Shown piece after piece: positions 52,395-61,199 of a stretch of 64,000 bases of DNA; position 1 is the first letter of the stretch, and each line of letters starts with the position of its first letter. The stretch lies in assembly GCA_900553465.1 (NCBI GenBank), contig USDT01000001.1:62001-126000 (forward strand), in the 5' to 3' direction. Made by a program: the position numbers and the translations under genes. This stretch comes from an uncultured Prevotella sp. Lineage in GTDB: Bacteria > Bacteroidota > Bacteroidia > Bacteroidales > Bacteroidaceae. A model generated the notes under the pieces. The model did not search any database. It was given only the letters and a program-made list of their open reading frames with translations, and was not told where the DNA came from.

Positions 52395-54539
52395 ATGAAA
52401 AGATTTCTCATACCGCTGGCTCTTGCAGCAATAGCAGTTGCCGCACCGGCACAACAGAAGCGAGAGAAAACGACGTTCCAGACGTCAGGACAATGGAAAC
52501 CCGTGACGGACATCAGAGCCGACGTGGTTATGGTTTACGGAACAGACGACCGGCCGGGCATGACCTTCAGGCAGAGAGTGCAGTCGTGGCGCGACAGAGG
52601 CTACACCACGCATTTCATGACAGGCATTGCCTGGGGCGGCTATCAGGACTACTTCACCGGCAAATGGGACGGCAAATGGCACCTGGACGAGGGACAGAAG
52701 ACCATGCGTGGCGACACAATATGGCACGGACACCTCATTCCCTACATCGTACCGACAAAGAACTATCTGAAGTATTTCAAGGAACGGCAGATAAAACCCG
52801 TTATAGATGCGGGCATAGACGCCATATTCCTCGAGGAACCGGAGTTCTGGGCGCGCAGCGGATACAGCGAGTCGTTCAAGCGCGAATGGAAGGACTACTA
52901 CGGATTCGACTGGCGGCCGCAGCACGAGTCGGCCGAGAACACGTATCTGTCGAACAAACTTAAATATCATCTCTACTACCGTGCGCTCGACGAGGCGTTC
53001 ACCTACGCCAAGCAGTACGGCCGCGAGAAGGGCATGGACGTGCGCTGCTATGTGCCCACACACTCGCTACTCAACTACTCGCAGTGGCAGATAGTGTCGC
53101 CGGAAGCGTCGCTCGCATCGATGGAAAGCTGCGACGGCTACATCGCACAGGTGTGGACCGGCACGTCGCGCGAGCCCAACTACTTCAACGGCAAAGCGCG
53201 CGAACGTGTGTTCGAGACGGCTTTTCTGGAGTACGGATGCATGGAGTCGATGACACGACCCACTGGCCGCAAGATGTTCTTCCTCACCGATCCGATAGAG
53301 GACCGCGCCAAAGACTGGCAGGACTATAAGCGCAACTATCAGGCCACATTCACCGCGCAGCTGCTCTATCCGCAGATTGCCGACTACGAAGTGATGCCCT
53401 GGCCCGACCGTATATACGAAGGACTCTACCGCGTAAGCGCCAACAGCAAGGAGAAAGCACGCATCCCGCGCTTCTACTCAACGCAGATGCAGGTGATGAT
53501 AAACACGCTGAACAACATGCCGTTGTCCGACAACCGCGTAAGCGGATCACAGGGTGTGAGCGTGCTCATGGCCAATTCGCTCATGTTCCAGCGCTCTCCG
53601 CAACCCGTGGAGGGTTATGACGACCCGCAGCTGAGCAACTTCTACGGCGAGGCTCTGCCGCTTCTCAAGCGCGGAATACCGGTTTCGGTGGTTCACATAG
53701 AGAACACGGGATATGCCGATACGTGGAAGAACACAAAGGTGCTGCTCATGTCTTACTCGAACATGAAGCCGCTCGACGCCGAATATCACAAGCACATCGC
53801 ACAGTGGGTGGCTGACGGCGGACAGCTGATATACAGCGGACGCGACGATGATCCGTACCAGAGCGTGCTGGAATGGTGGAACCAGAACGGCAACGAATAC
53901 AAGGCTCCGTCCGAACATCTGTTCGAGTTGATGGGCATGCCGCGCAATGCTGCCGAGGGAACTTACGAATATGGCAAGGGCAAAGTATATGTCCTGCGCC
54001 ACGACCCGAAGGAGTATGTACTCGAGAAAGGCGGCGACGCCAAACTCATGGAGACCGTGCGCGAGGCATACGGCAAGCTCGACATAAAGAATTCGTTCTA
54101 TCTCGAACGCGGATGCTACACTCTTGCGGCAGTCGTTGACGAGAGCGAGGCGGGCGACTCTCCGCTCACTCTCAAAGGCAAGTTCATCGATCTGTTCGAC
54201 CCTGAGCTACCCGTGCTGCGTGAGAAGACCGTAAAACCGGGTGAGCAGGCGTTCCTTTTCGACATCTCAAGAGTGAAAGACAAGAAACAGCCACAGGTTC
54301 TTGCCGCAGCGTCGCGCCAGTATGACGAGCAGCGTACAGCCAACAGCTACTCGTTCGTGGCAAAGAGTCCGGCACAGACATCCAACGTAATGCGCATACT
54401 CCTGCCCAAGAAGGCGAAGAGTGTGAAAGTAGAAGGCACAAAAGATTGCACATGGGATTGGAACTCCAATGACCTGAACACACTGCTGCTGAAGTTTGAG
54501 AACAACCCCGACGGCGTGAAGGTGAACATCACATGGTGA
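52395..54539 (+). CDS. Exported glycoside-hydrolase-like protein with GATase-like domain
   Basis: 714 residues with a signal peptide (MKRFLIPLALAAIAVAAPAQ). Residues about 40-400 look like a TIM barrel: RADVVMVYGTDDRPGMTFRQR, then PVIDAGIDAIFLEEPEFWARSG with acidic Glu147/148/150 at a strand end, VRCYVPTHSLLNY and SMESCDGYIAQVWTGTSREP. Residues about 440-540 (KVLLMSYSNMKPLDAEYHKHIAQWV, GGQLIYSGRDDD) resemble the glutamine-amidotransferase-like trimerisation domain of GH42-type beta-galactosidases. A C-terminal beta-domain ends the chain. I cannot name the family. It starts 68 bp after sufE, perhaps by chance. Confidence 0.7.
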   Translation: MKRFLIPLALAAIAVAAPAQQKREKTTFQTSGQWKPVTDIRADVVMVYGTDDRPGMTFRQRVQSWRDRGYTTHFMTGIAWGGYQDYFTGKWDGKWHLDEGQKTMRGDTIWHGHLIPYIVPTKNYLKYFKERQIKPVIDAGIDAIFLEEPEFWARSGYSESFKREWKDYYGFDWRPQHESAENTYLSNKLKYHLYYRALDEAFTYAKQYGREKGMDVRCYVPTHSLLNYSQWQIVSPEASLASMESCDGYIAQVWTGTSREPNYFNGKARERVFETAFLEYGCMESMTRPTGRKMFFLTDPIEDRAKDWQDYKRNYQATFTAQLLYPQIADYEVMPWPDRIYEGLYRVSANSKEKARIPRFYSTQMQVMINTLNNMPLSDNRVSGSQGVSVLMANSLMFQRSPQPVEGYDDPQLSNFYGEALPLLKRGIPVSVVHIENTGYADTWKNTKVLLMSYSNMKPLDAEYHKHIAQWVADGGQLIYSGRDDDPYQSVLEWWNQNGNEYKAPSEHLFELMGMPRNAAEGTYEYGKGKVYVLRHDPKEYVLEKGGDAKLMETVREAYGKLDIKNSFYLERGCYTLAAVVDESEAGDSPLTLKGKFIDLFDPELPVLREKTVKPGEQAFLFDISRVKDKKQPQVLAAASRQYDEQRTANSYSFVAKSPAQTSNVMRILLPKKAKSVKVEGTKDCTWDWNSNDLNTLLLKFENNPDGVKVNITW

Positions 54540-54593
54540 CACGACAGGTCACATGAAGCAACATAAAAAACCATATAAACATACATAACGCTA

Positions 54594-54622
54594 CGAAGCC
54601 GGCACCCTGCGCGCCGGCTTCG
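54594..54622 (+). terminator. GC-rich intercistronic hairpin
   Basis: CGAAGCCGGC (54594-54603) pairs perfectly with GCCGGCTTCG (54613-54622). There is no T-run, and the next start codon is only 24 nt away, so it may be a partial terminator or a processing site. Confidence 0.45.
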
Positions 54623-54645
54623 CTGCCTGAAAACAACAACGGAAA

Positions 54646-55194
54646 ATGAGAAAACTCAGAACAATAGAGATGCAACGGCTCACGATAGATGAGTTCAAAC
54701 AGTCGGAAAAACTACCGCTCACGGTGGTGCTCGACGACGTGCGCTCGCTCCACAACGTGGGAGCTGTGTTCCGTACGTGCGACGCCTTCCGTGTGGAACG
54801 CGTATGTCTGTGCGGCATAACGGCCACACCACCCAACGCGGAGATACACAAGACGGCACTCGGAGGCGAGGACTCAGTGGACTGGACCTACTATCCCACA
54901 GCCGTGGAAGCCGTGAAACGCCTGCACGACGAGGGCTATGTCATCGCGTCGGTGGAACAGGCCGAAGGTTCGACAATGCTCGACCGGCTTACTCTCGACA
55001 CGTCGCGCCGCTACGCAGTGGTGCTGGGCAACGAGGTGAAAGGCGTAAACCAGGAAGTAGTAGATCTCTCCGACATGTGCATAGAGATACCGCAGTTCGG
55101 CACAAAACACTCGCTCAACGTGAGCGTTGCGGGCGGAATCATAGTGTGGGAGTTTGCAAAGAAACTCATGGAAACGTCGATAGCGCGCGACTAA
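54646..55194 (+). CDS. TrmH/SpoU-family RNA 2'-O-methyltransferase
   Basis: 182 residues. It is a SPOUT methyltransferase lacking an extra RNA-binding domain. The three knot motifs are seen: LHNVGAVFRTCDAF (motif 1), RYAVVLGNEVKGVNQEVVDL (motif 2) and CIEIPQFGTKHSLNVSVAGGI (motif 3). It binds S-adenosylmethionine in the C-terminal trefoil knot and would methylate ribose in tRNA or rRNA. The exact target is not readable. It may be co-transcribed with the upstream gene. Confidence 0.9.
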   Translation: MRKLRTIEMQRLTIDEFKQSEKLPLTVVLDDVRSLHNVGAVFRTCDAFRVERVCLCGITATPPNAEIHKTALGGEDSVDWTYYPTAVEAVKRLHDEGYVIASVEQAEGSTMLDRLTLDTSRRYAVVLGNEVKGVNQEVVDLSDMCIEIPQFGTKHSLNVSVAGGIIVWEFAKKLMETSIARD

Positions 55195-55349
55195 CAGAAC
55201 TGAACCTCACCACCATAAAGCCGTACACGTACATGTGCGGCACACCGTCCGCAACACAAGCGCGGCGGACGGATGCCTTGAACAGCAGGCCGACTTACAC
55301 AGAAAAAGCCTGAACTGACCGCATTCAACACTACAATCATACAACGACT

Positions 55350-56378
55350 ATGAAGAAACTATTCCTTTTGATCGCGTTGGCCATGCTCACATTCAGCACA
55401 GGCCACTCGCAGACAGCATTCGACATGAAGCACATCCCCGCACCGTTGTTCCGCTGTCCGATATACGACGGCGCAGCCGATCCGGCCATACAGTGGAACC
55501 CGGAACGCAACGAGTGGTGGATATTCTACACACAGAGAAGGGCCAATGTGCCTAACCTGCCCGGCGTGGCCTACTGTTACGGAACGAAGATAGGCATTGC
55601 CGCAAGCTCAGACAACGGCCGAAGCTGGTACTACATAGGCCACGCCAACCTGCCGGAACCCGACCAGGGCGAGAACACTTTCTGGGCTCCGGACGTGTTT
55701 GTGGACGGAGACACATATTATATGATAGTCACTTACATCACTGGAGTGCACCTGAACTGGGGCGGAAAAACAAGAATGCTCTTCTACAAAAGCAAGGACC
55801 TGATAAACTGGGAACTGGTGGAAGAGATAAAGAACACTGATGGCTGCATAGACGGACAGGCATGGAAGATGCCTGACGGAAGCTGGAAGATGTGGTACAA
55901 AAGCCCTGACGCCCAGACATATTCGGCCACAAGCAAGGACCTGAAAAGCTGGACCACAACAGGAAACTGCGAAATAAAGGCTAACGGACACGAAGCACCG
56001 ATAGTATTCTATTGGAAAGGGAAGTACTGGAACATCATAGACGAGTGTAACCTGGGCTACGTGGGACTGCACTGTTACGAATCGGACGATGCGACGAACT
56101 GGACATACAACACATCCATACTCAACACTCCGGGCATGCGTCCTGACGACAACGACCAGGGACGCCACTGCGATGTAGTGGTAGTGGACGACCGTGCGTT
56201 CATCGTTTACTTCACTCATCCGGGACGGGTTTATGCTTCCAACGGTGTGGAAATAGAAGAAAACACATGGGAATACAAGAGGTCTTCACTGCAGATGGCC
56301 GAACTTGAGCTTGTTGACGGAAAGATTGTGTGCGACAGAGACAAATCTTCCGTACAACGGCTGAACTCTAAGAAATGA
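55350..56378 (+). CDS. Exported five-bladed propeller glycosidase (GH43/GH117-like)
   Basis: 342 residues with a signal peptide (MKKLFLLIALAMLTFSTGHSQ). Propeller motifs are DGAADPAIQWNPERNEWWIFYTQR (acid pair), NTFWAPDVFVDGDTYYMIVTYI, DGCIDGQAWKMPDGSWKMWYKS, GHEAPIVFYWKGKYWNIID (acid Glu) and GRHCDVVVVDDRAFIVYFTHPGR. The order matches GH43-type or GH117-type enzymes, with the substrate unassigned. It is followed by its own terminator and lies 155 bp after the methyltransferase gene. Confidence 0.82.
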   Translation: MKKLFLLIALAMLTFSTGHSQTAFDMKHIPAPLFRCPIYDGAADPAIQWNPERNEWWIFYTQRRANVPNLPGVAYCYGTKIGIAASSDNGRSWYYIGHANLPEPDQGENTFWAPDVFVDGDTYYMIVTYITGVHLNWGGKTRMLFYKSKDLINWELVEEIKNTDGCIDGQAWKMPDGSWKMWYKSPDAQTYSATSKDLKSWTTTGNCEIKANGHEAPIVFYWKGKYWNIIDECNLGYVGLHCYESDDATNWTYNTSILNTPGMRPDDNDQGRHCDVVVVDDRAFIVYFTHPGRVYASNGVEIEENTWEYKRSSLQMAELELVDGKIVCDRDKSSVQRLNSKK

Positions 56379-56417
56379 ACCGGAAACATCTGGAAGACTG
56401 ACAGAATAAAAGAAACG

Positions 56418-56452
56418 ACTCCCCATAGGCAATGTTCTTATGGGGAGTTTTT
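56418..56452 (+). terminator. Rho-independent terminator
   Basis: ACTCCCCATA (56418-56427) pairs with TATGGGGAGT (56439-56448), followed by TTTTTG. It ends the propeller glycosidase gene. Confidence 0.88.
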
Positions 56453-56525
56453 GTGTATCAGAGCATGCCAACAAAGAGATTCATCTGCATAATTGTAATA
56501 AAACAATAGAAATATACAGTAAAAT

Positions 56526-56556
56526 ATTGCATTTCGGAATTAAATATATACTTTTG
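56526..56556 (+). promoter_or_regulatory. Promoter of the cstA gene
   Basis: ATTG at 56526-56529 (one mismatch to TTTG), a 19-bp spacer and TACTTTTG at 56549-56556; the leader is about 57 nt. Confidence 0.6.
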
Positions 56557-56619
56557 CATGACAAATGTTCAAACACATCGCGGAGTGCTCCGCACTGTTA
56601 ACTAAAAACAAACCGACCT

Positions 56620-58083
56620 ATGATAACTTTTCTTATCAGCGTGATAGCCCTTGTTGTGGGCTATGTGATTTACGGACGCGTGGTAGAGCACGTGTTCGGT
56701 CCCGACAACCGTCCTACGCCTGCCGTGAGCAAGGCCGACGGCGTTGACTACATCGTTCTGCCGGGATGGAAGACATTTATGATACAATTTCTCAACATCG
56801 CGGGCACCGGTCCGATATTCGGAGCAATAATGGGTGCGAAGTTCGGACCGTCTGCTTATCTGTGGATTGTCTTCGGATGCATCTTCGCCGGAGCCGTGCA
56901 CGACTACTTCAGCGGCATGCTCTCGGTGCGTCACGGAGGCGCCGGTCTGCCCGAACTTGTGGGAGTCTATCTCGGCAAAGGAACAAAAAAGGTGATGCTT
57001 GTATTCTCGGTGTTCATGCTGATGATGGTGGGTGCGGTGTTCGTTTACAGTCCGGCACTCATCCTGGGCGACATCTGCGGCGACTCGCTCACGTGGGTTT
57101 ACGCATGGTGCATCATCATCTTTGCCTACTATTTCCTCGCAACGCTGCTGCCGATCGACAAGATAATCGGCAAGATATATCCACTCTTCGCCGTCGCGAT
57201 GCTCTTCATGGCGGTGGCACTCATGGTGGTGCTGATAGTGAAATGGCCGTCGCTGCCCGAACTGACGGACGGTCTATCAAACATGAATCCAGCTGCCGGA
57301 CCGATATTTCCGTGCCTGTTCATAACCATTGCGTGCGGAGCGGTGAGCGGATTCCACGCCACTCAGAGCCCGCTCATGGCGCGTTGTGCCGGCAGTGAGA
57401 AGCAGGGACGCCCGCTGTTCTACGGAGCGATGATAACAGAAGGCATCGTTGCGCTGATATGGGCCACGGTTTCGATGTACTTCTTCTACGGCGGTGCGGC
57501 GCAGGAACTGGGCGAACCGCTCACGCTTCAGGCGCCGGAGGTAGTCACTTCGGTATCGTCGGGCTGGCTCGGACTGCTTGGCGGCGCACTGGCAATACTC
57601 GGTGTGGTGGCCGCCCCGATAACAAGCGGCGACACGGCACTGCGCAGCGCGCGACTCATCATAGCCGAAGCGCTGGGCATGGAGCAGCACAGTGTGCGCC
57701 GGCGCATATACATCTGCATCCCGCTCTTTGCCGCCACGCTCGGTCTGCTGTGGTTCAACATAGCCGACGCCGACGGTTTCAACGTGGTGTGGGGATGGTT
57801 CGGATGGGCCAACCAGACGCTCGCCGTGTTCACACTATGGACCATCACTGTATATCTCGCCATAAAGTCGAAGCCTTACATCGTGACGCTCATCCCGGCA
57901 ATGTTCATGACTGCCGTGTGCACGGCGTTCCCAGCGGTGTCCAAGAACGCACTTGGCATGAGCCCGACGGGCGGATACGCCATAGCTGCAACGGCCTTCG
58001 TGCTCTCAGGAGTGCTGTTCGCCATATGGATGTCGCGCCGGAAAAAGACGCAGACGGCAAAGGAAGGAGAAGACCGGGAATAA
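56620..58083 (+). CDS. cstA: CstA-type carbon starvation protein (peptide or pyruvate transporter)
   Basis: 487 residues, the short form found in Bacteroidetes (E. coli CstA is about 700). About a dozen transmembrane helices are visible. Family motifs are RPTPAVSKADGVDYIVLPGWKTFMIQ, LNIAGTGPIFGAIMGAKFGP, AVHDYFSGMLSVRHGGAGLPE, GFHATQSPLMARC, APITSGDTALRSARLIIAEALG and WGWFGWANQTLAVF. Members import peptides or pyruvate across the inner membrane when carbon runs low. It is monocistronic with a clear promoter and hairpin. Confidence 0.93.
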   Translation: MITFLISVIALVVGYVIYGRVVEHVFGPDNRPTPAVSKADGVDYIVLPGWKTFMIQFLNIAGTGPIFGAIMGAKFGPSAYLWIVFGCIFAGAVHDYFSGMLSVRHGGAGLPELVGVYLGKGTKKVMLVFSVFMLMMVGAVFVYSPALILGDICGDSLTWVYAWCIIIFAYYFLATLLPIDKIIGKIYPLFAVAMLFMAVALMVVLIVKWPSLPELTDGLSNMNPAAGPIFPCLFITIACGAVSGFHATQSPLMARCAGSEKQGRPLFYGAMITEGIVALIWATVSMYFFYGGAAQELGEPLTLQAPEVVTSVSSGWLGLLGGALAILGVVAAPITSGDTALRSARLIIAEALGMEQHSVRRRIYICIPLFAATLGLLWFNIADADGFNVVWGWFGWANQTLAVFTLWTITVYLAIKSKPYIVTLIPAMFMTAVCTAFPAVSKNALGMSPTGGYAIAATAFVLSGVLFAIWMSRRKKTQTAKEGEDRE

Positions 58084-58145
58084 CCGGAAAGACAACGGAA
58101 AGAAGAAAACAACGGCGGCGGAAAACCGCAGAGCCGATAAAATAT

Positions 58146-58183
58146 AAACCCTGCCACGCTATGATAACAGTGTGGCAGGGTTT
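58146..58183. terminator. Terminator hairpin between convergent genes
   Basis: AAACCCTGCCAC (58146-58157) pairs perfectly with GTGGCAGGGTTT (58172-58183). It lies between the convergent cstA and CBM9-like genes, with short T/A tails on both sides. Confidence 0.7.
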
Positions 58184-58276
58184 CTGATTATGCTACGACG
58201 TGCGGCGTAACGGCGCATCATGCGTCAGCGGAACGCCGCAGTGTGATTTTATAACGGGGAAAACTACTCAGCACCG

Positions 58277-58939
58277 TCACAGAAAACGCAGCGTGCCGAA
58301 GAACGCAGGACAGTGGAAATCGGGACGCGGCAGACTGATGGCGTTCCACGACAGGAAGTGAGGACGGGGCAGAAGGTCGCCGCACTTGTAGAAATTGGCA
58401 CGCATGGTGCGGCCGTCGAGCGGTGCGGCGGCGTGCATGAAGAATGCCGACACGGGCACTCTCAGTGCCACCTGCCACGTCTGTTGTCCGGCGCGGGTGT
58501 CGAAAGGAGCGCGTCCGAGCGACGCCCAGCGGTCCACACCGTCGAGTATCTGCCGCGGCGCATGGCTTCGTCCGTTCCGTCCCTCGCCGCCTCCTATGAG
58601 CAGCTGTCCGGCACAGTTGCACTCTACATTGTAATAAATGCCGTCGTCAACGGGCGACACGAAGAACTCCACGCAAGAGTCTTCCCACACGCGGCCGTTG
58701 TCTTCAGGCGCCACAGCGCGCACAGCCTCCTCACTAACCACGTAATGCAGCAGTATGGCGTCGCCCGTATGGGCTATGCGGAACGCCGCCTCAGGACGGT
58801 AGGGCCAGTCGGGCCAGTTGAGCGAATCAATCTTCTGAAACTCCACTCCGGCCTCATCCATCAGCGCGGGAATGTCAGCAGCCGCCACAACCGCGGCGTC
58901 GAGCCGTGTCACAGACAATTCTTTCATATCTTTGTTCAT
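58277..58939 (-). CDS. CBM9/DOMON-like carbohydrate-binding domain protein
   Basis: 220 residues and no signal peptide. The fold signature of the CBM9-like family is present: LNWPDWPYRPEAAFRIAHTGDAILLHYVVSEEAVRA, DSCVEFFVSPVDDGIYYNVECNCAG, QTWQVALRVPVSAFF, ANFYKCGDLLPRPHFLSWNAISLPRPDFHCP. Related Bacteroidetes proteins are usually single-domain and sometimes lie beside sugar-related genes. The sugar and role are unknown. An ATG at 58927 (MKELSV) is an alternative start. Confidence 0.8.
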   Translation of the reverse strand: MNKDMKELSVTRLDAAVVAAADIPALMDEAGVEFQKIDSLNWPDWPYRPEAAFRIAHTGDAILLHYVVSEEAVRAVAPEDNGRVWEDSCVEFFVSPVDDGIYYNVECNCAGQLLIGGGEGRNGRSHAPRQILDGVDRWASLGRAPFDTRAGQQTWQVALRVPVSAFFMHAAAPLDGRTMRANFYKCGDLLPRPHFLSWNAISLPRPDFHCPAFFGTLRFL

Positions 58940-59044
58940 TTAAAACCGTTTGATGTGTATTCCTTTTTCATCCGCGACAAACGCCGCAACAGCCCTGCGA
59001 CGCCTGTCAGCCACCGGCAGAAAGAACCACCCGTGGCGCGCACG
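58940..59044. other. Short spacer before repeat R1 copy 3
   Basis: Upstream region of the leftward CBM9-like gene; no -7 consensus seen. Confidence 0.35.
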
Positions 59045-59488
59045 TTTTTGCAAATTTCTGTTAACATCCGTTCACATTCCGCGTATCGGATTTAACACTT
59101 CATTTTTCTCATTCTGTAAAAATCTACTGCCTCTTCCGCCTCTCAAACAGCCCGTTCTATATAAACTGCCGGGCCGGCAACCTGCGAACGATTTGCAAGA
59201 ATGCCTTTTTCGCACCCTGAAACAGACAATATCAGGGGCTGATATGCACTATATCAGCACCCGATATGGACTTAATCAGAGTGCAAAACAGTCCGTTTCG
59301 CACAGCGGAGGAGAAGACATTGGAATGAATTATTCCGCAAATGGCTGTTTATCAACGTATTACCTGAATCGCGAAAAATTGCGATTTTCCGCACAGAATT
59401 GTTCTCCGTGGATTTCAGAGCGGTTTTCGGGCGTTTACGACGACGAAAATTTAACTTCTCCGACAGCGATTTATGTATTTTTATACAA
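59045..59488 (+). repeat. R1 repeat, copy 3
   Basis: 444 bp with the R1 order: TTTTTGCAAATTTCT and TTAACATCCGTTCACATTC at the head, ATTTAACACTTCATTTTTCTC, the 22-bp array, GCGAAAAATTGCGATTTTC, and the AATTTAACTTCTCCGAC tail. It ends in TGTATTTTTATACA (59474-59487), a perfect ARG-box-like 14-mer. Non-coding. Confidence 0.8.
59204..59313 (+). repeat. 22-bp tandem array, R1 copy 3 (5 units)
   Basis: Units start at 59204, 59226, 59248, 59270 and 59292. The second and third are ATATCAG-type; the junction of the last two pairs GCAAAAC with GTTTCGC, compensating for the arm change. Confidence 0.8.
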
Positions 59489-59527
59489 CGGCTGCGCGGC
59501 CTTATGCCGCCGTCATATCATCATACG

Positions 59528-60610
59528 TCACAGGCACGACTCCACGAAGGCACGCATCTCTCCGGCGTGCTCCTCGGCGCTCTGCAACAGCTTCAGCTGA
59601 GCACGTGTACGCACAAGGTTGTGCAGTTCGTACTGTGTTTTGTAGTAAGTGTCGCCGTTGATGTAGTCGGTCAGGAACCTCACGCACTGCATATAGGGGA
59701 ACAGCGCAGCGGCGTATGGCAGATGGTCGGTCTCGACAGGCAGCAGGAAACTGCGCGCCGACTCGATGTATCCGCGCGTGAATGCACGGAATATGTCCAT
59801 ATTAAAGCTGACGTTCTCAAGGTTGGGATCGTCCTCAAGGCCCGTGTTCGCAGCCGAGCGGAGGAAATCGCCGTAGTCGGAGAAGATGTAGTTGGGCATC
59901 ACCGTGTCGAGGTCTATCACGCAGAGCACGCTGCCGTCCTCGTCGAACATGATGTTGTTCACCTTCGTGTCGCAGTGGCACACACGTTTGGGCAGCACGC
60001 CTTCGCGGTGAAGACGTTCGGCCACGCACATGTCTTTGGCTCTTCGCTCCACCTCGCCGAGTATGTCGCGCACACCCTTCACGCGTCCTGCGGCGTCGGC
60101 CTCAACGGCATCGCTCAGCTGACGCAGGCGGAACTCCATGTTGTGGAAGTCGGGAATAATCTCGCCCGGCATCTCCGGTATGTCGGCAAGCATGGCTTCG
60201 AAGCGTCCGAAAGCCAGACCGGCACGCTGCGAGTAGTCGGCGTTCACGATGTCGAACGTCTTGGCGCGCGGTATGAACTCCGTCATGCGCCAGTAGTTGT
60301 CGCCCTCGCGGCGGTAGGTTTTTCCGTCGTCCGCAGCCACCACAGTGAGCGTCTTGCGGCCGATGTCGCCCTCGCCCGCCTCGCGCAGTTTGCGGCGTAT
60401 GTGGTCGGTCACGGCCACGATGTTGCGCTGCAACATGTCAACGTCGGTGAATATGGCCGTATTGATGCGCTGCAGAACATAGTCGGGCGCATCCTCCTCG
60501 GCGGTCTTCACCCTGTAGGTGTCGTTTATCAGTCCCGCCCCGAGCGGCTCCACACTCACGGGTGTGCCCTTGGTAAGGAAATGTGAGACAATCGATAAAA
60601 GGTCATTCAT
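59528..60610 (-). CDS. NahK-like N-acetylhexosamine/sugar 1-kinase (APH fold)
   Basis: 360 residues, near the length of N-acetylhexosamine 1-kinase of bifidobacteria. The aminoglycoside-phosphotransferase fold is clear: PLGAGLINDTYRV (nucleotide loop), YVLQRIN, YWRMTEFIP, catalytic RVCHCDTKVNNIMFDEDG and metal-binding VIDLDTVMPNYIFSDYGD. The PNYIFSDYGD segment and HCDTKVNN match the NahK type, which makes N-acetylhexosamine 1-phosphates for glycan recycling. It is cytoplasmic. No neighbours confirm the sugar. Confidence 0.85.
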   Translation of the reverse strand: MNDLLSIVSHFLTKGTPVSVEPLGAGLINDTYRVKTAEEDAPDYVLQRINTAIFTDVDMLQRNIVAVTDHIRRKLREAGEGDIGRKTLTVVAADDGKTYRREGDNYWRMTEFIPRAKTFDIVNADYSQRAGLAFGRFEAMLADIPEMPGEIIPDFHNMEFRLRQLSDAVEADAAGRVKGVRDILGEVERRAKDMCVAERLHREGVLPKRVCHCDTKVNNIMFDEDGSVLCVIDLDTVMPNYIFSDYGDFLRSAANTGLEDDPNLENVSFNMDIFRAFTRGYIESARSFLLPVETDHLPYAAALFPYMQCVRFLTDYINGDTYYKTQYELHNLVRTRAQLKLLQSAEEHAGEMRAFVESCL

Positions 60611-60870
60611 AATCAGACTGGTTAATGGTTATTTGGTTTTGGGTTTCGTCCTGGCGTGTTGTTCATGAATGCACGCCTCATTCTTATGTCAGGGCCATGG
60701 CCTCCGCCGTCCGCGCGGTGCTCCGTTCCGCCAGGTTTTCAGGTCGTCATCGCGACGGCTGAATCCGTCAGTTTCACGTAGCAGGACGCACAAAACGCCA
60801 TGAGGCACATCATCACGACCGCCCCGAAGGCCGGCCGCTGTCCGATGCCCGTCCCGGGGAGCACGGACCG
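60611..60870. other. Non-coding, nothing recognised
   Basis: GC-rich spacer between the NahK-like gene and the rubredoxin terminator. No frame or consensus beyond short chance ORFs. Confidence 0.4.
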
Positions 60871-60918
60871 AAATAAAAAACACGCGATGCCGTCTCCTTG
60901 CGGAGAGCCACGCGTGTT
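60871..60918 (-). terminator. Rho-independent terminator of the rubredoxin gene
   Basis: Read leftwards, AACACGCG and CGCGTGTT (60911-60918 with 60879-60886) form the outer stem, with an inner TCTCC/GGAGA stem, followed by a T-run. Confidence 0.8.
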
Positions 60919-60960
60919 ATACTGAACTAAAAATCTTTTTCCTCGTTTATATGTATAGTA

Positions 60961-61125
60961 TTAATCCTCTGCCGGAGAGAAATCGTCTGTTCCTACTCCA
61001 CAAAGCGGGCATACCCAATCTTCGGGCAGATCCTCAAATGCTGTTCCGGGAGCTATGCCGTTCTCTGGATCTCCCACCTCAGGGTCATATACATATCCAC
61101 ATGTATCACATACATACTTCTTCAT
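60961..61125 (-). CDS. Rubredoxin
   Basis: 54 residues from the ATG at 61125. The open frame extends to 61188, but the extension contains a GC-rich hairpin (61159-61182) and gives no rubredoxin homology. The four iron ligands are Cys6, Cys9, Cys39 and Cys42 in [20 protein letters not shown] and CPLCGVG, with the usual spacing. It is a small cytoplasmic one-electron carrier, commonly used in oxygen and peroxide detoxification of anaerobes (for example with rubrerythrin). It is monocistronic with its own terminator and structured leader. Confidence 0.95.
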   Translation of the reverse strand: MKKYVCDTCGYVYDPEVGDPENGIAPGTAFEDLPEDWVCPLCGVGTDDFSPAED

Positions 61126-61158
61126 AATTCTCTTTTCTATTAATTTGTTATCGCGACA

Positions 61159-61182
61159 GCGACCGCCAACCGTTGGCGTCGC
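61159..61182 (-). promoter_or_regulatory. Stable 5' leader hairpin of the rubredoxin mRNA
   Basis: GCGA plus CGCCAAC pairs with GTTGGCG plus TCGC around a single-base loop (at 61171), with one bulge. It sits within the first few nucleotides of the predicted transcript. It could protect the mRNA 5' end. Confidence 0.45.
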
Positions 61183-61191
61183 CCGCATTCA

Positions 61192-61199
61192 CAAAGATA
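61192..61199 (-). promoter_or_regulatory. -7 element of the rubredoxin gene
   Basis: TATCTTTG on the minus strand, matching TAnnTTTG; transcription start near 61185. Confidence 0.5.
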
